A program made the position numbers and the translations under genes. DNA of 64,000 nucleotides from Thalassomonas sp. RHCl1 (lineage in GTDB: Bacteria > Pseudomonadota > Gammaproteobacteria > Enterobacterales > Alteromonadaceae), in assembly GCF_947387555.1 (NCBI RefSeq), contig NZ_CANDNZ010000002.1, positions 62,001 through 126,000 on the forward strand, read 5' to 3'. Below are positions 22,053 to 30,108 of the stretch, piece after piece (position 1 is the stretch's first letter; each line of letters starts with the position of its first letter). The notes beneath the pieces were generated by a model. That model saw nothing but the letters and a program-made list of their open reading frames with translations. It ran no database searches and had not been told where the DNA came from.

Positions 22053-24524
22053 TTATTCCTGAACCGGGGCGACGGTCAGGGTCATGGGGACGAGTGCTTC
22101 ATTCCAGAATGAGCTGTCATTCCAGATACTGCCTTCATTCCACACTGATCCTTCGTTCCACATTGAACCTTCGTTCCAAACCGAGCCTTCATTCCATAAT
22201 GATCCTTCATTCCACAGTGAGCCCTCATTCCACATGGAGCCTTCGTTCCACAGCGAGCCTTCGTTCCACAGCGAACCTTCGTTCCACAGCGAGCCTTCGT
22301 TCCACAGCGAACCTTCGTTCCACAGTGAGCCTTCGTTCCACAGTGAGCCTTCGTTCCACACTGAGCCTTCATTCCAGACTGAGCCATTTGGTTTAAGGAT
22401 ATAAAATTGCTCTGCTGCATTCGCTCTTACCGGGCCGGTGAAATGTTTTATACCCGCTAATTCATCCAGAATATCCTGGGTTCTGTCGCTACAGCCGGGC
22501 ATTGGCGACTGCACTCCCTGATAGATTTCCGCTAAACCGAACCCTTGCCTGAAAGGACTGTAGGCGTAGCTGTTATCGGCTAACATTGCCGGGCGGGCGC
22601 TGCTAAGCAGTTTACACTTGACTTCATCCGGTGACAGGCTTGGATTGTGCTGTAACATCAGGGCGACGGCGCCGCTGATCACGGCGGTGGCCTGTGAGGT
22701 GCCGGAAAATAAAAAGTATTCGTCGTTGAGCATATCCTGATAATCATCAAGTGTTTTGCTGAGCACACCTTTTTTATCTGTGTGGCCGATAATATGGGCC
22801 CCCGGTGCGACTAAGTCCGGTTTGACAAAGCCTTCCACCGTAGGTCCTGCTCCGGAGAAACGGGTGATGCGGTCATCGCTGGTATTATCTAAGGTGAAGG
22901 CATCGGTCATAGCGCCGACAGTGATCACGTAGGGAATATTGCCGGGTAGGGTAATGGTCATGGGATCCGGGCCGGAATTGCCTGCCGAGGTCACCACCAC
23001 TAAGCCTTCTGCCCATAAGCGCATCACAGCCTGGTTTACCGGGTCATCCCAGTAATAGGAAACGGGCTCAGCACCGAAAGAGAGGTTAACGACCCGGATA
23101 TTATGTTGCTCTCTGACCTGGAGAATTAAGTCCAGCGCCGCCAGTACCGACATATAAGTGCCTTCACCATTTTTATCAAAGGCCTTTATTGAGACCAGGT
23201 CCGCTCCCGGGGCAATCCCCGATGACAGAGAACTTTCCGCTTCACACATGGAAGGCACCGGCAGGGTCTGGGTGGCGACACTCATTAAATGGGTGCCATG
23301 GCCGTTTTTATCTTTGCTATTACTGCCGATGACCGAATAGGCTGCCAATAAACGGTTACTGCCGTCTGCCTTGGTAAAGGTGGTGCTTTTGTCCCAAGCC
23401 CCGGTATCGACAAAGGCGATAGTCACCCCTGAGCCGTCTATGCCGGTATCATGTAATGCCCGGGCGTTAATCATGTCGGCGGCATAAGCTCCGGGGTTAT
23501 CACTGCTTTGACTCAGGGTGATATTATCGATTTGTACTTCAGCCCCGGTGTTCAGGCCGTAGTCAATTTCAAAATCAAGTTCGACATCCTTATTTTTGGC
23601 CCAGTTTGCCAGGCTGTAATTGCGGACGATCTTCATATTCGGTTTTAGTGATATTTTATCGATTCTTTTATCTTTGACTTCTATGGTCAGGTATCGATTC
23701 GTTTGGACATGGCTGTTGGTGGACAGTTCAAAGGATAAATAAGCGAAATTTTTGGCGATATAGAGATCCCGTTCGATATCATATTGGCCTGAATAGCCGC
23801 CGATAAAACGCAGTTTGCCGTCGCTGATCTGGATATGACCGCTATCTGGATTATTGTCATCATCTTCTTCTTTCCAGTTGCTGGTCCAGCCTATGGCTGA
23901 GCCGGTCACCTGATGGTTGTCAAAAGTGGCTTGGCTAAAAGCTTCATTGACAGTGGAGCGGGCGCAACTATTTTTGCCATTGCCATTGCCATTGCCATTG
24001 CCATTGCCATTGCCATTGCCATTGCCATTGCCGTTGTTGCCATAGCCATAATTTTCATCATCATCATCATCATCGTCATCGTCGTCGTCATCATCGTCGT
24101 CGTCATTGTTATAGCCATAACCACCATAGTTAACATAACCATAGCCAGAGTCGTCATCATCGTCGTCATCGTCATCATCGTAATATGCGGTTAATAGCGG
24201 GCGATCGGCAATCAGGGTTAAACCGGATATTGAGGATAATGATATTACCTCTGCGGTTGACAGCCGGGCGCCGATGGCATTGATAATGTCCAGTTCCTCG
24301 ACCACCTCACCGCCAACGTTTAAAACGGCGCTACGGCTGGTGTTGATATCGGGACCCCGCACGATATAAAGCGCTGAATCGTCCGATAAGGGGATTTGAT
24401 TTTTGGCATAGCTGCTAGTGCCGGCTATAGCGCTATCATCTTTACCCACATCACCGGTTAAATTTGCCAATAAACAGAGACAGGCGGCACCTGAGATACC
24501 TGCAACAAGTTTTATTTTTTTCAT
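22053..24524 (-). CDS. Secreted S8 (subtilisin) peptidase B with poly-Asp, GN and WNEGS repeats
   Basis: An 823-residue exported protease with the same order as its neighbour. It has a signal peptide (1-24), an I9-like propeptide (50-110), a low-complexity linker (116-183), an insert beta-domain (186-340) and a catalytic domain with Asp373, His409, Asn516 and Ser610. The linker is extreme: poly-Asp at 116-125, a Tyr/Gly stretch, 16 Asp at 141-156, then a run of Gly-Asn pairs (about 162-183). The C-terminus (716-811) has 16 hexapeptides of consensus [LVM]WNEGS, then VPMTLTVAPVQE, nearly identical to the end of peptidase A. The acidic tracts could bind calcium or keep the protein soluble in seawater. 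The pair is an obvious tandem duplication in which the catalytic domain is conserved and the linkers diverged. Confidence 0.9.
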   Translation of the reverse strand: MKKIKLVAGISGAACLCLLANLTGDVGKDDSAIAGTSSYAKNQIPLSDDSALYIVRGPDINTSRSAVLNVGGEVVEELDIINAIGARLSTAEVISLSSISGLTLIADRPLLTAYYDDDDDDDDDDSGYGYVNYGGYGYNNDDDDDDDDDDDDDDDDENYGYGNNGNGNGNGNGNGNGNGNGNGKNSCARSTVNEAFSQATFDNHQVTGSAIGWTSNWKEEDDDNNPDSGHIQISDGKLRFIGGYSGQYDIERDLYIAKNFAYLSFELSTNSHVQTNRYLTIEVKDKRIDKISLKPNMKIVRNYSLANWAKNKDVELDFEIDYGLNTGAEVQIDNITLSQSSDNPGAYAADMINARALHDTGIDGSGVTIAFVDTGAWDKSTTFTKADGSNRLLAAYSVIGSNSKDKNGHGTHLMSVATQTLPVPSMCEAESSLSSGIAPGADLVSIKAFDKNGEGTYMSVLAALDLILQVREQHNIRVVNLSFGAEPVSYYWDDPVNQAVMRLWAEGLVVVTSAGNSGPDPMTITLPGNIPYVITVGAMTDAFTLDNTSDDRITRFSGAGPTVEGFVKPDLVAPGAHIIGHTDKKGVLSKTLDDYQDMLNDEYFLFSGTSQATAVISGAVALMLQHNPSLSPDEVKCKLLSSARPAMLADNSYAYSPFRQGFGLAEIYQGVQSPMPGCSDRTQDILDELAGIKHFTGPVRANAAEQFYILKPNGSVWNEGSVWNEGSLWNEGSLWNEGSLWNEGSLWNEGSLWNEGSLWNEGSMWNEGSLWNEGSLWNEGSVWNEGSMWNEGSVWNEGSIWNDSSFWNEALVPMTLTVAPVQE
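22092..22379 (-). repeat. 18-bp coding repeat array (16 WNEGS-type units) in peptidase B
   Basis: Sixteen 18-bp units encode residues 716-811. Most units carry Leu or Val at the first position where the paralogue carries Met or Ile. The arrays are direct repeats about 3 kb apart, a potential substrate for deletion or gene conversion between the two protease genes. Confidence 0.95.
23976..24029 (-). repeat. Perfect hexanucleotide microsatellite (nine GCCATT units) coding Gly-Asn
   Basis: Nine uninterrupted 6-bp units, followed by a one-base variant (GCCGTT), encode the alternating Gly-Asn linker of peptidase B. A 6-bp unit can expand or shrink without breaking the frame, so linker length is expected to vary between strains. 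Confidence 0.95.
24057..24104 (-). repeat. Asp-codon trinucleotide tract (16 Asp) in peptidase B
   Basis: Sixteen consecutive aspartate codons (mixed GAT/GAC) encode residues 141-156. A second tract of ten lies at 24150-24179 (residues 116-125). Mixed codon use argues that the acidic run is selected at protein level rather than arising only by slippage. Confidence 0.9.
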
Positions 24525-25033
24525 AACTACTCCCGTACAACTTAAATCTGGATTGTTATTTCGTCATAAGTCCTTTAATGCTTATTGGTCCTTTGTTGGT
24601 TTTCCTGCACCGGTATAAACTCTTCCCTGCCTGGGGTCTTACAGGCTTTGTGCCAATATCTACAAAGTCAGTTTTTTTCTTTGTAATTTGTTGTCTTTTA
24701 AAGACTAATGGTTTTTTTCTTGTTGAAGCGCTATTACCCGGCTTTCTGGTTTAAGAAAGAAATGCCGTATAAAGGAAAAATCTGGCGAATTAAAAAAGTT
24801 GACGAGAAATAAATGGTAATAAAAGATGAAAAACTTGACGAATGAACAGCTAATTTCGTCATTTTATTTTATATTACTGGGGTTTTCCGCTGTAAAATTT
24901 GGCGAATTAAGCAGGAAGGATGACTTTAATCAGCAAAAGTGAAAATAATAGCGAGGATCCCAGTGCCCCTTGCTTATTGCTGTGCTGAGTGCGGCGATGA
25001 TGCCGCCTTTTATCTGTTAAGGGTGTACAGAAA
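24525..25033. other. Intergenic region upstream of peptidase B with repeated TGRCGA boxes
   Basis: About 510 AT-rich nucleotides with no supported gene. TGGCGAATTAA occurs twice (from 24783 and again near 24900). TTGACGA occurs twice (from 24799 and 24835). TGACGAA (24836-24842) and TTCGTCA (24855-24861) form a perfect 7-bp inverted repeat with a 12-nt spacer. These look like regulator boxes, 260-380 nt ahead of the peptidase B start. A short plus-strand open frame at 24939 has no support. Confidence 0.4.
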
Positions 25034-25063
25034 AGCGCTTGTCCTTAAACAAAGACAAGCGCT
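25034..25063 (-). terminator. Terminator of the long di-haem peroxidase gene
   Basis: A perfect 10-bp stem AGCGCTTGTC (25034-25043) / GACAAGCGCT (25054-25063) with a 10-nt loop. On the minus strand it ends in TTTTCTG. It lies 15 nt past the stop at 25078. Confidence 0.8.
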
Positions 25064-25077
25064 GATTTGCGCAACGG

Positions 25078-26466
25078 CTAGTCGGCCAGGGTCAGTCCGC
25101 TGGGCAGGTTATCCGGCACGATATCGAGTTTATTGAGGGAGTCCGGATCGGTTAGCGCCGATAGAAACGCCAGGATCTGGTTGATTTCACGTTCCGAAAG
25201 CGGGGCGCCGGATATGCTGAGTTTAGGGGACCGGGTGGTGAGCAGGGTATTGATTGTGTCGGCATCGTTGACAAACATGCCTGCCAGTTCAGGTTCTATT
25301 TGCGAGGCATCATAATTGGCCAGGCTGGCTTGCGGGTCCAGGTGGTGCCTGACGGCATCGGATAATTTTGCAAAGGCGCCGTTATGGAAATAAGGGGCTT
25401 CAAGTTCGATATTTCGCAGGGAGGGGGTACGGAATTTGAAATTATCCGCCGGATTTTCCGTGATGGCGCCCCGGCCGATATCAAGGGGGGCAGCATCTCC
25501 CCGGCCTGTGCCCACCTGGGGGGCAGCAATATTATGAAAATCAAGATCGGTTTGCAATGCGCCGCTATGGCATTTTACGCAGTTGGCCCGGCCATAAAAA
25601 AGTAAGGCTCCCCGTTTTGCCTGCCTGGACAGCGCCTTGTTATTGCCTTTAAGGTAACGGTCAAAGGGGGAGTTTAACGCCGTAAATTCATCCGTCATAA
25701 AAGCGCCGAGCGCCTCGCTGATATGGCTGATATCCAGCTCGCTTTCGGGTATGTCGGGGAAGGCGTCGGCGAGCAAGTCATTATAGCCGTCATGGTTGGT
25801 GACCCGGGCGGTGACTAAATCCCAGATTTGAATGAAATCTTCGTTGCCCAGTTCATTCATTTCATTGACCTGGCCAAAAACATCTAATTGCCCGGGAAAG
25901 CCGCGCATTTCCTCATCCGGTGTCACCGGCATAATGGCGAAAGCCGCCAGGGCGCTGGAGAAGGTTTGTGGCGTATCGGCTCCTGCCGGAGAGAAAAATC
26001 CGGTTTCAGGTGTGCCTCCCAGGCGGCCGTCCCAGAACATGGTCGTCCACTGCTTAACTCCCCGGTTCCAGAGGCTGGGAGTATTTCTGGGCAGGAACTG
26101 GAAAAATTCATCTGCTTTTTGCCGCCTGGCGGGGCCGAGGCCGATCGCCCCTTGTCCGCGGGACTGACTTTGGCCGTCGGCCGAACCCAGCATAGGGCTG
26201 TGGCAGGTGGAGCAGGACATGTTTCTGCGCCCGGAAATTTCTTTTTCAAAAAAAAGATTTCGACCCAGGGCCACTAATGCCGGTGACTGGGGAGGTGGCG
26301 GCGTCACCTGGCTGATATTATGATGAGTTAATTTCATGCGTAATTTCTGGTCCAGTGACTGGGAATTCAGCTCCGTTGCCGAGGCCGTTAAAGCACAAAG
26401 GGACAGGCCGGATAATAAGGTTAACTGACGGCGAGCCGTTTTTATCTTAGATAAGGTAAGCATCAT
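25078..26466 (-). CDS. Di-haem cytochrome c peroxidase/MauG-family protein
   Basis: A 462-residue periplasmic protein. The signal peptide is about 1-31 (cleavage near TASA-TE). Two c-type haem motifs follow, CSTCH (85-89) and CVKCH (296-300). The WDGRLGG segment after the first haem and FRTPSLRNIELEAPYFHNGA after the second are standard for the CcpA/MauG superfamily. It is longer than classical bacterial CcpA (about 320-350 residues), so it is nearer the MauG-like or longer cytochrome-peroxidase branch. It could reduce peroxide or oxidise a partner in the periplasm. GGAG sits 6 nt from ATG 26466. It is probably monocistronic. A classical-length homologue is encoded at 33074. Confidence 0.85.
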   Translation of the reverse strand: MMLTLSKIKTARRQLTLLSGLSLCALTASATELNSQSLDQKLRMKLTHHNISQVTPPPPQSPALVALGRNLFFEKEISGRRNMSCSTCHSPMLGSADGQSQSRGQGAIGLGPARRQKADEFFQFLPRNTPSLWNRGVKQWTTMFWDGRLGGTPETGFFSPAGADTPQTFSSALAAFAIMPVTPDEEMRGFPGQLDVFGQVNEMNELGNEDFIQIWDLVTARVTNHDGYNDLLADAFPDIPESELDISHISEALGAFMTDEFTALNSPFDRYLKGNNKALSRQAKRGALLFYGRANCVKCHSGALQTDLDFHNIAAPQVGTGRGDAAPLDIGRGAITENPADNFKFRTPSLRNIELEAPYFHNGAFAKLSDAVRHHLDPQASLANYDASQIEPELAGMFVNDADTINTLLTTRSPKLSISGAPLSEREINQILAFLSALTDPDSLNKLDIVPDNLPSGLTLAD

Positions 26467-26792
26467 TGCATTCTCCGTTGTTGCAAATATTGAACAATGA
26501 AAAGCATTGGTCCGTTTAAAGCCAGATAGGACAAATTTATAAGGGAGAGCACATTGGCGTTAACCGCGGGCCGGTGTGCTCATTTGATATAGATGACAGC
26601 AGTCTTGATGACTCAGGTGAAGTAATAGCTTTGATATCAATGCTTGTACATTACAAAAGATTACAGGGCAAACCGTTAAAGTCTTTATTTGTTAATGGCT
26701 GATGCCACCAGGCATGATAAAAGCAGGAAAAGCTTAAGGCTGCGCCGGATGACTCTGCCTGCTGTTGTGTATGTTTGAAGCTTGAAACAGGG
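26467..26792. other. Intergenic region upstream of the long peroxidase gene
   Basis: About 325 nt with no gene that I can support. It should contain the peroxidase promoter on the minus strand and the 3' end of the kinase transcript. One stem is visible: GAGCACA (26547-26553) / TGTGCTC (26575-26581) with a GC-rich 21-nt loop and no T-run. A single TTGATATCAA palindrome lies at about 26631-26640. Confidence 0.4.
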
Positions 26793-27845
26793 TCAGTAGC
26801 TGCTGACACCGATATTTTCTTTATTGATGATGTCCAGCGCCATCAAAGCCAGCGGCTCAACAAAAGCGCCGGCCTTGGCGGCGTCCTTGCTTGAGGCATT
26901 CCCCTGGCTTGCGCGTTTGGCGATCCCCTGGGCGATGGCTGCCAGACGGAAGAAACTAAAGGCCAGATAAAAGCTCCAGTTGTCTATTTGTCCCAGGTTC
27001 ATGCGCCGGCAGTAGGACTCGACATAGGCTTGTTCGCTGGGAATTCCCAGGCTGGCCCGGTTGATTCCCTGTAAGCCATCAATTGTGCCCATCCCCTGAG
27101 GCATGCGCAGCTGCATGCACTGGTAGGCCAGATCGGCAAACGGGTGGCCTAAGGTTGACAGCTCCCAGTCGAGCACCGCGATAATTTCTGGTTTTTGCTG
27201 GTGAAACATCATATTGTCCAGGCGAAAATCTCCGTGTACCAAACAGATACGGCCATCGTCTGCGGGCAGGTTATCCTCCAGCCAAAGATTTAATTCATCC
27301 ATGGCGGTATTTTTTTGCAGTTCAGATGCGCGGTATTGGCTGCTCCAGCGTGTAAACTGGCGCTGGAAATAATTGCCGGGTTTGGCATAATCGCTTAAAC
27401 CGCAGGTCTGAATATCCAGTTGATGTAAATCCACCAACACCCGGTTCATGGCATCATACATCTTAGTCCTGACGGTGTTGCTGTCGATTTTCTTTAAGGC
27501 TGCATCCCAATAGACCTGGCCGTCGCAAAATTCCATTAAATAGAACATGGCGCCGATAAGGGTTTTGTCTTCACATAAGTGAAAAACCTCGGGTACAGGT
27601 ACCCGGCTGTTTTTAAGGGCGTTTAATACCCGGTATTCACGGTCAACCGCATGGGCCGATTTCAGTAATTTACCTTTGGGCTGGCTGCGCAGGACATAAC
27701 AGCCGGACTTGGCGGTCACCTTATAGGTGGGATTGGACTGGCCGCCGGTGAATTTTTCCAGTTGTATCGGGCCCTGAAAACCGGTGACGTGGGCGGTTAA
27801 ATATTCGGTTAATTTTTCCAGCTCCATGGGACTTATTTGCGACAT
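26793..27845 (-). CDS. APH-type phosphotransferase (ACAD10/11 kinase domain- or LvaA-like)
   Basis: A 350-residue aminoglycoside-phosphotransferase-fold kinase. GGQSNPTYKV at 34-43 is the nucleotide loop, HGDFRLDN at 204-211 is the catalytic loop and LDWELSTLGHP at 225-235 holds the metal Asp. The GGQSNPT and LDWE-STLGHP signatures belong to the acyl-CoA branch, not to antibiotic resistance kinases. In human ACAD10/ACAD11 the same kinase is fused to an acyl-CoA dehydrogenase. In Pseudomonas putida LvaA it phosphorylates 4-hydroxyacyl-CoA. Here the dehydrogenase gene lies directly upstream. It is the last gene of a five-gene minus-strand cluster. Confidence 0.8.
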   Translation of the reverse strand: MSQISPMELEKLTEYLTAHVTGFQGPIQLEKFTGGQSNPTYKVTAKSGCYVLRSQPKGKLLKSAHAVDREYRVLNALKNSRVPVPEVFHLCEDKTLIGAMFYLMEFCDGQVYWDAALKKIDSNTVRTKMYDAMNRVLVDLHQLDIQTCGLSDYAKPGNYFQRQFTRWSSQYRASELQKNTAMDELNLWLEDNLPADDGRICLVHGDFRLDNMMFHQQKPEIIAVLDWELSTLGHPFADLAYQCMQLRMPQGMGTIDGLQGINRASLGIPSEQAYVESYCRRMNLGQIDNWSFYLAFSFFRLAAIAQGIAKRASQGNASSKDAAKAGAFVEPLALMALDIINKENIGVSSY

Positions 27846-27957
27846 TTGATGATTTCCTTGTGATGATTCGCTGACCGGGTAGTTAATTTATCTGCTGACA
27901 ATATTAAATGACAAATTATTTCCCTGCCCGGGGCTATTTGGCGTTATGTTTAATGCA

Positions 27958-29169
27958 TTATTCGGCATAGCGTTTTATTAACTCTCTACCAAGCTGCATC
28001 ATATGTACCTGATCCGGACCATCGGCTAAACGTAAGCTGCGTTGTCCGGCGTACATATGGGCCAGGAAAGTATCCTGACTGACCCCGGCGGCGCCATGGC
28101 ATTGAATGGCGCGATCTAATACCTCAAGCGCCATATTGGGGGCGATGATTTTGATCATGGCAATGAGATCTTTGGCAGCCTTATTGCCTTCGAGATCCAT
28201 TTTTTGCGCCGCTTTTAAGGTCAGCAACCTGGCCTGTTCTATCTGGCAGGCGGATTTGGCGATATCTTCACGTATCGATTGTTGCTTGGCTAACGGCTGG
28301 CCGAATACCTGCCTTTCATTGACCCGTTTGCACATCAGTTCCAGGGCGCGCTGGGCGGCGCCGACTGAGCGCATGCAGTGGTGGATCCTGCCCGGCCCCA
28401 GGCGGCCCTGGGCAATTTCGAACCCTTTGCCTTCTCCTAAAATGAGATTTTCTGCCGGTACCCGGACATTGTCAAAAATAATTTCGGCATGGCCTTCGGG
28501 GGCATCCTGGTAACCAAAGACCTGCATCGGGCGGACAATATGAACCCCTGGGCTATCTTTGGGCACCAGTATTTGTGATTGCTGGAGATAGCGGTTGGGG
28601 TTGGCTGCATCTGTTTTGCCCATGACAATGAGCAGCTGGCATTGCTGCCGGCAGGCGCCGCTGATATAGAACTTTTTGCCGTTAATGACGTATTCATCGT
28701 CATCGCGTATGATGCTGGTGGCGATATTGGTGGCGTCGCTGGAGGCAACATCCGGCTCGGTCATGGCAAATGCCGAGCGGATTTCTCCCGCCAGCAAAGG
28801 TTGTAACCAGCGCTGTTTTTGTGCCTGGCTGCCGTATTTCGCCAGCACTTCCATATTGCCGGTATCGGGGGCGGCGCAGTTAAATACTTCCGGCGCCCAC
28901 ATCACTTGTCCCATGATTTCAGCGAGCGGCGCATATTCGAGGTTGCTAAGGCCGCCGCTGTATTGGCCATAACTGAGCGGCAGAAATAAATTCCATAAGC
29001 CCTGGGCCTTGGCCCTGGCTTTTAACGTTTCCATTAACTGTGGTGTCGACCAGGGGTTTTCAGCTATCTGGCGGTGCATTTCCTGCTCTGCCGGGAAGAT
29101 ATATTCCTGCATAAAGGCCGTTAATTTTGCCCTGAGGCCGTTGACCTTGTCACTGTATTCAAAATTCAT
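27958..29169 (-). CDS. Acyl-CoA dehydrogenase (ACAD11/LvaC-like partner)
   Basis: A 403-residue acyl-CoA dehydrogenase. It has [20 protein letters not shown], the FAD/substrate loop of the ACAD10/11-type branch, where the usual G-AGSD reads [24 protein letters not shown] and the C-terminal [20 protein letters not shown] follow. ATG 29169 is preceded by CAGGAAA; the frame to 29193 is less likely. This branch acts with the phosphotransferase encoded 112 nt downstream, as in split ACAD11. The likely reaction is removal of a phosphorylated hydroxyl from 4-hydroxyacyl-CoA and isomerisation toward beta-oxidation; that is inferred from family. Confidence 0.8.
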   Translation of the reverse strand: MNFEYSDKVNGLRAKLTAFMQEYIFPAEQEMHRQIAENPWSTPQLMETLKARAKAQGLWNLFLPLSYGQYSGGLSNLEYAPLAEIMGQVMWAPEVFNCAAPDTGNMEVLAKYGSQAQKQRWLQPLLAGEIRSAFAMTEPDVASSDATNIATSIIRDDDEYVINGKKFYISGACRQQCQLLIVMGKTDAANPNRYLQQSQILVPKDSPGVHIVRPMQVFGYQDAPEGHAEIIFDNVRVPAENLILGEGKGFEIAQGRLGPGRIHHCMRSVGAAQRALELMCKRVNERQVFGQPLAKQQSIREDIAKSACQIEQARLLTLKAAQKMDLEGNKAAKDLIAMIKIIAPNMALEVLDRAIQCHGAAGVSQDTFLAHMYAGQRSLRLADGPDQVHMMQLGRELIKRYAE

Positions 29170-29218
29170 AACTTTTTCCTGTATTAGCCTCATTTAGCGG
29201 CTGTCTTCTTTAACGCTT

Positions 29219-29986
29219 TTACCCGATGAGGTAGCCGCCGTCGACATTGATGCAGGTGCCTGTGGTGTAACTGGCGGCATCGGAAACCAAATAAAGCACG
29301 GTACCCGCCATTTCCTGCGGCTGGGCGACCCGTTTCATCGGCACATGGGCCATGGCCTGCTTTAAGATTGCCGGGTTATTGATCAAGGTGGCGGCAAATT
29401 TGGTATCGGTAGCACCGGGCAACAGGGCATTGACGCGTATGTTAAATTGCGCACACTCTTTGGCAAAAGCCTGGGTCATGGAGATCACCGCGGCTTTGGT
29501 GATGGAATAAACTCCCTGCATTTCCCCGGGAATGACGCCGTTGACGGAAGCGACATTGACGATGGCGCCGCCTTTTTCTTTCATCAGTTTCGCCCCGGCG
29601 CTGGACATAAAGAAGTAACCGCGGATATTGACATCCACGGTTTTTTGAAAACTGCTTAAGTCGGTTTCCAGGATATGACCGAAGTAGGGATTGGCGGCGG
29701 CATTGTTGACTAAGATATCCAGGGTGCCGTGTTGCTCGTTGATTTGCGCAAAGATCTCCTCTATCTGCGCCATATCGCCGATATGGCAGGCAATGGCCTG
29801 GGCACTGCCGCCTTCACTGATAATGTCGTCAACCACCCGCTGGCAGCCTTCAAGTTTACGGCTGGAGACGATGACATGGGCTCCGGACTGAGCCAGTAAT
29901 TTTGCTATATATTCGCCGATCCCCCGGCTGGCCCCTGTGACTAAGGCGATTTTTCCGGTTAAATCAAATAGGGTGTTGCTGGTCAT
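29219..29986 (-). CDS. Short-chain dehydrogenase/reductase of the ACAD11-like cluster
   Basis: A 255-residue classical SDR. It has IALVTGASRGIGEYIAKLL (12-30), NNAAANPYFGH (about 90-100), the Ser of NVASVNG, and an active-site Y-x-x-x-K in GVYSITKAAV. VNALLPGATDTKF is typical of 3-oxoacyl/3-hydroxyacyl-CoA-type SDRs. GGAG precedes ATG 29986 by 7-8 nt. Directly ahead of that ribosome site lies a decamer tandem repeat (30001-30090). It could oxidise or reduce the 3-hydroxyacyl-CoA made after the dehydrogenase step. It lies 49 nt upstream of the dehydrogenase gene. Confidence 0.8.
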   Translation of the reverse strand: MTSNTLFDLTGKIALVTGASRGIGEYIAKLLAQSGAHVIVSSRKLEGCQRVVDDIISEGGSAQAIACHIGDMAQIEEIFAQINEQHGTLDILVNNAAANPYFGHILETDLSSFQKTVDVNIRGYFFMSSAGAKLMKEKGGAIVNVASVNGVIPGEMQGVYSITKAAVISMTQAFAKECAQFNIRVNALLPGATDTKFAATLINNPAILKQAMAHVPMKRVAQPQEMAGTVLYLVSDAASYTTGTCINVDGGYLIG

Positions 29987-30000
29987 AATTTGCTCCGTTT

Positions 30001-30090
30001 TATTGTCTTTGCTTGTCTTTGCTTGTCTTTGCTTGTCTTTGCTTGTCTTTGCTTGTCTTTGCTTGTACTTGCTTGTACTTGCTTTGTGTA
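30001..30090 (-). repeat. 10-bp tandem repeat upstream of the SDR gene
   Basis: The unit GCTTGTCTTT is perfect five times (30011-30060), preceded by a partial unit (30001-30010) and followed by two GCTTGTACTT variants (30061-30080) and a degenerate unit. It occupies nearly the whole gap between the histidine phosphatase stop and the SDR ribosome site. On the transcribed (minus) strand it is purine-rich AAAGACAAGC. A 10-bp unit equals about one helical turn, so copy number could tune expression without changing helical phase. Confidence 0.95.
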
Positions 30091-30108
30091 TGCTGCTGTG
30101 TCCGCCTA

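Noticed and set aside
22001-22404. Similar repeat-derived frames opposite peptidase B, some rich in Ser/His/Arg
   Set aside because: Same explanation as for peptidase A; no start signal, not protein-like outside the repeat.
23906-24194. Met/Thr-rich and Ile/Ala-rich frames across the Asp and GN tracts
   Set aside because: Shifted or antisense readings of trinucleotide and hexanucleotide repeats; not independent genes.
26793-27845. Aminoglycoside resistance kinase
   Set aside because: The GGQSNPT and LDWELSTLGHP motifs and the acyl-CoA neighbours place it in the ACAD10/11-LvaA branch.
30001-30090. CRISPR-like direct repeats
   Set aside because: The units are 10 bp and contiguous without spacers, so this is a simple tandem repeat.
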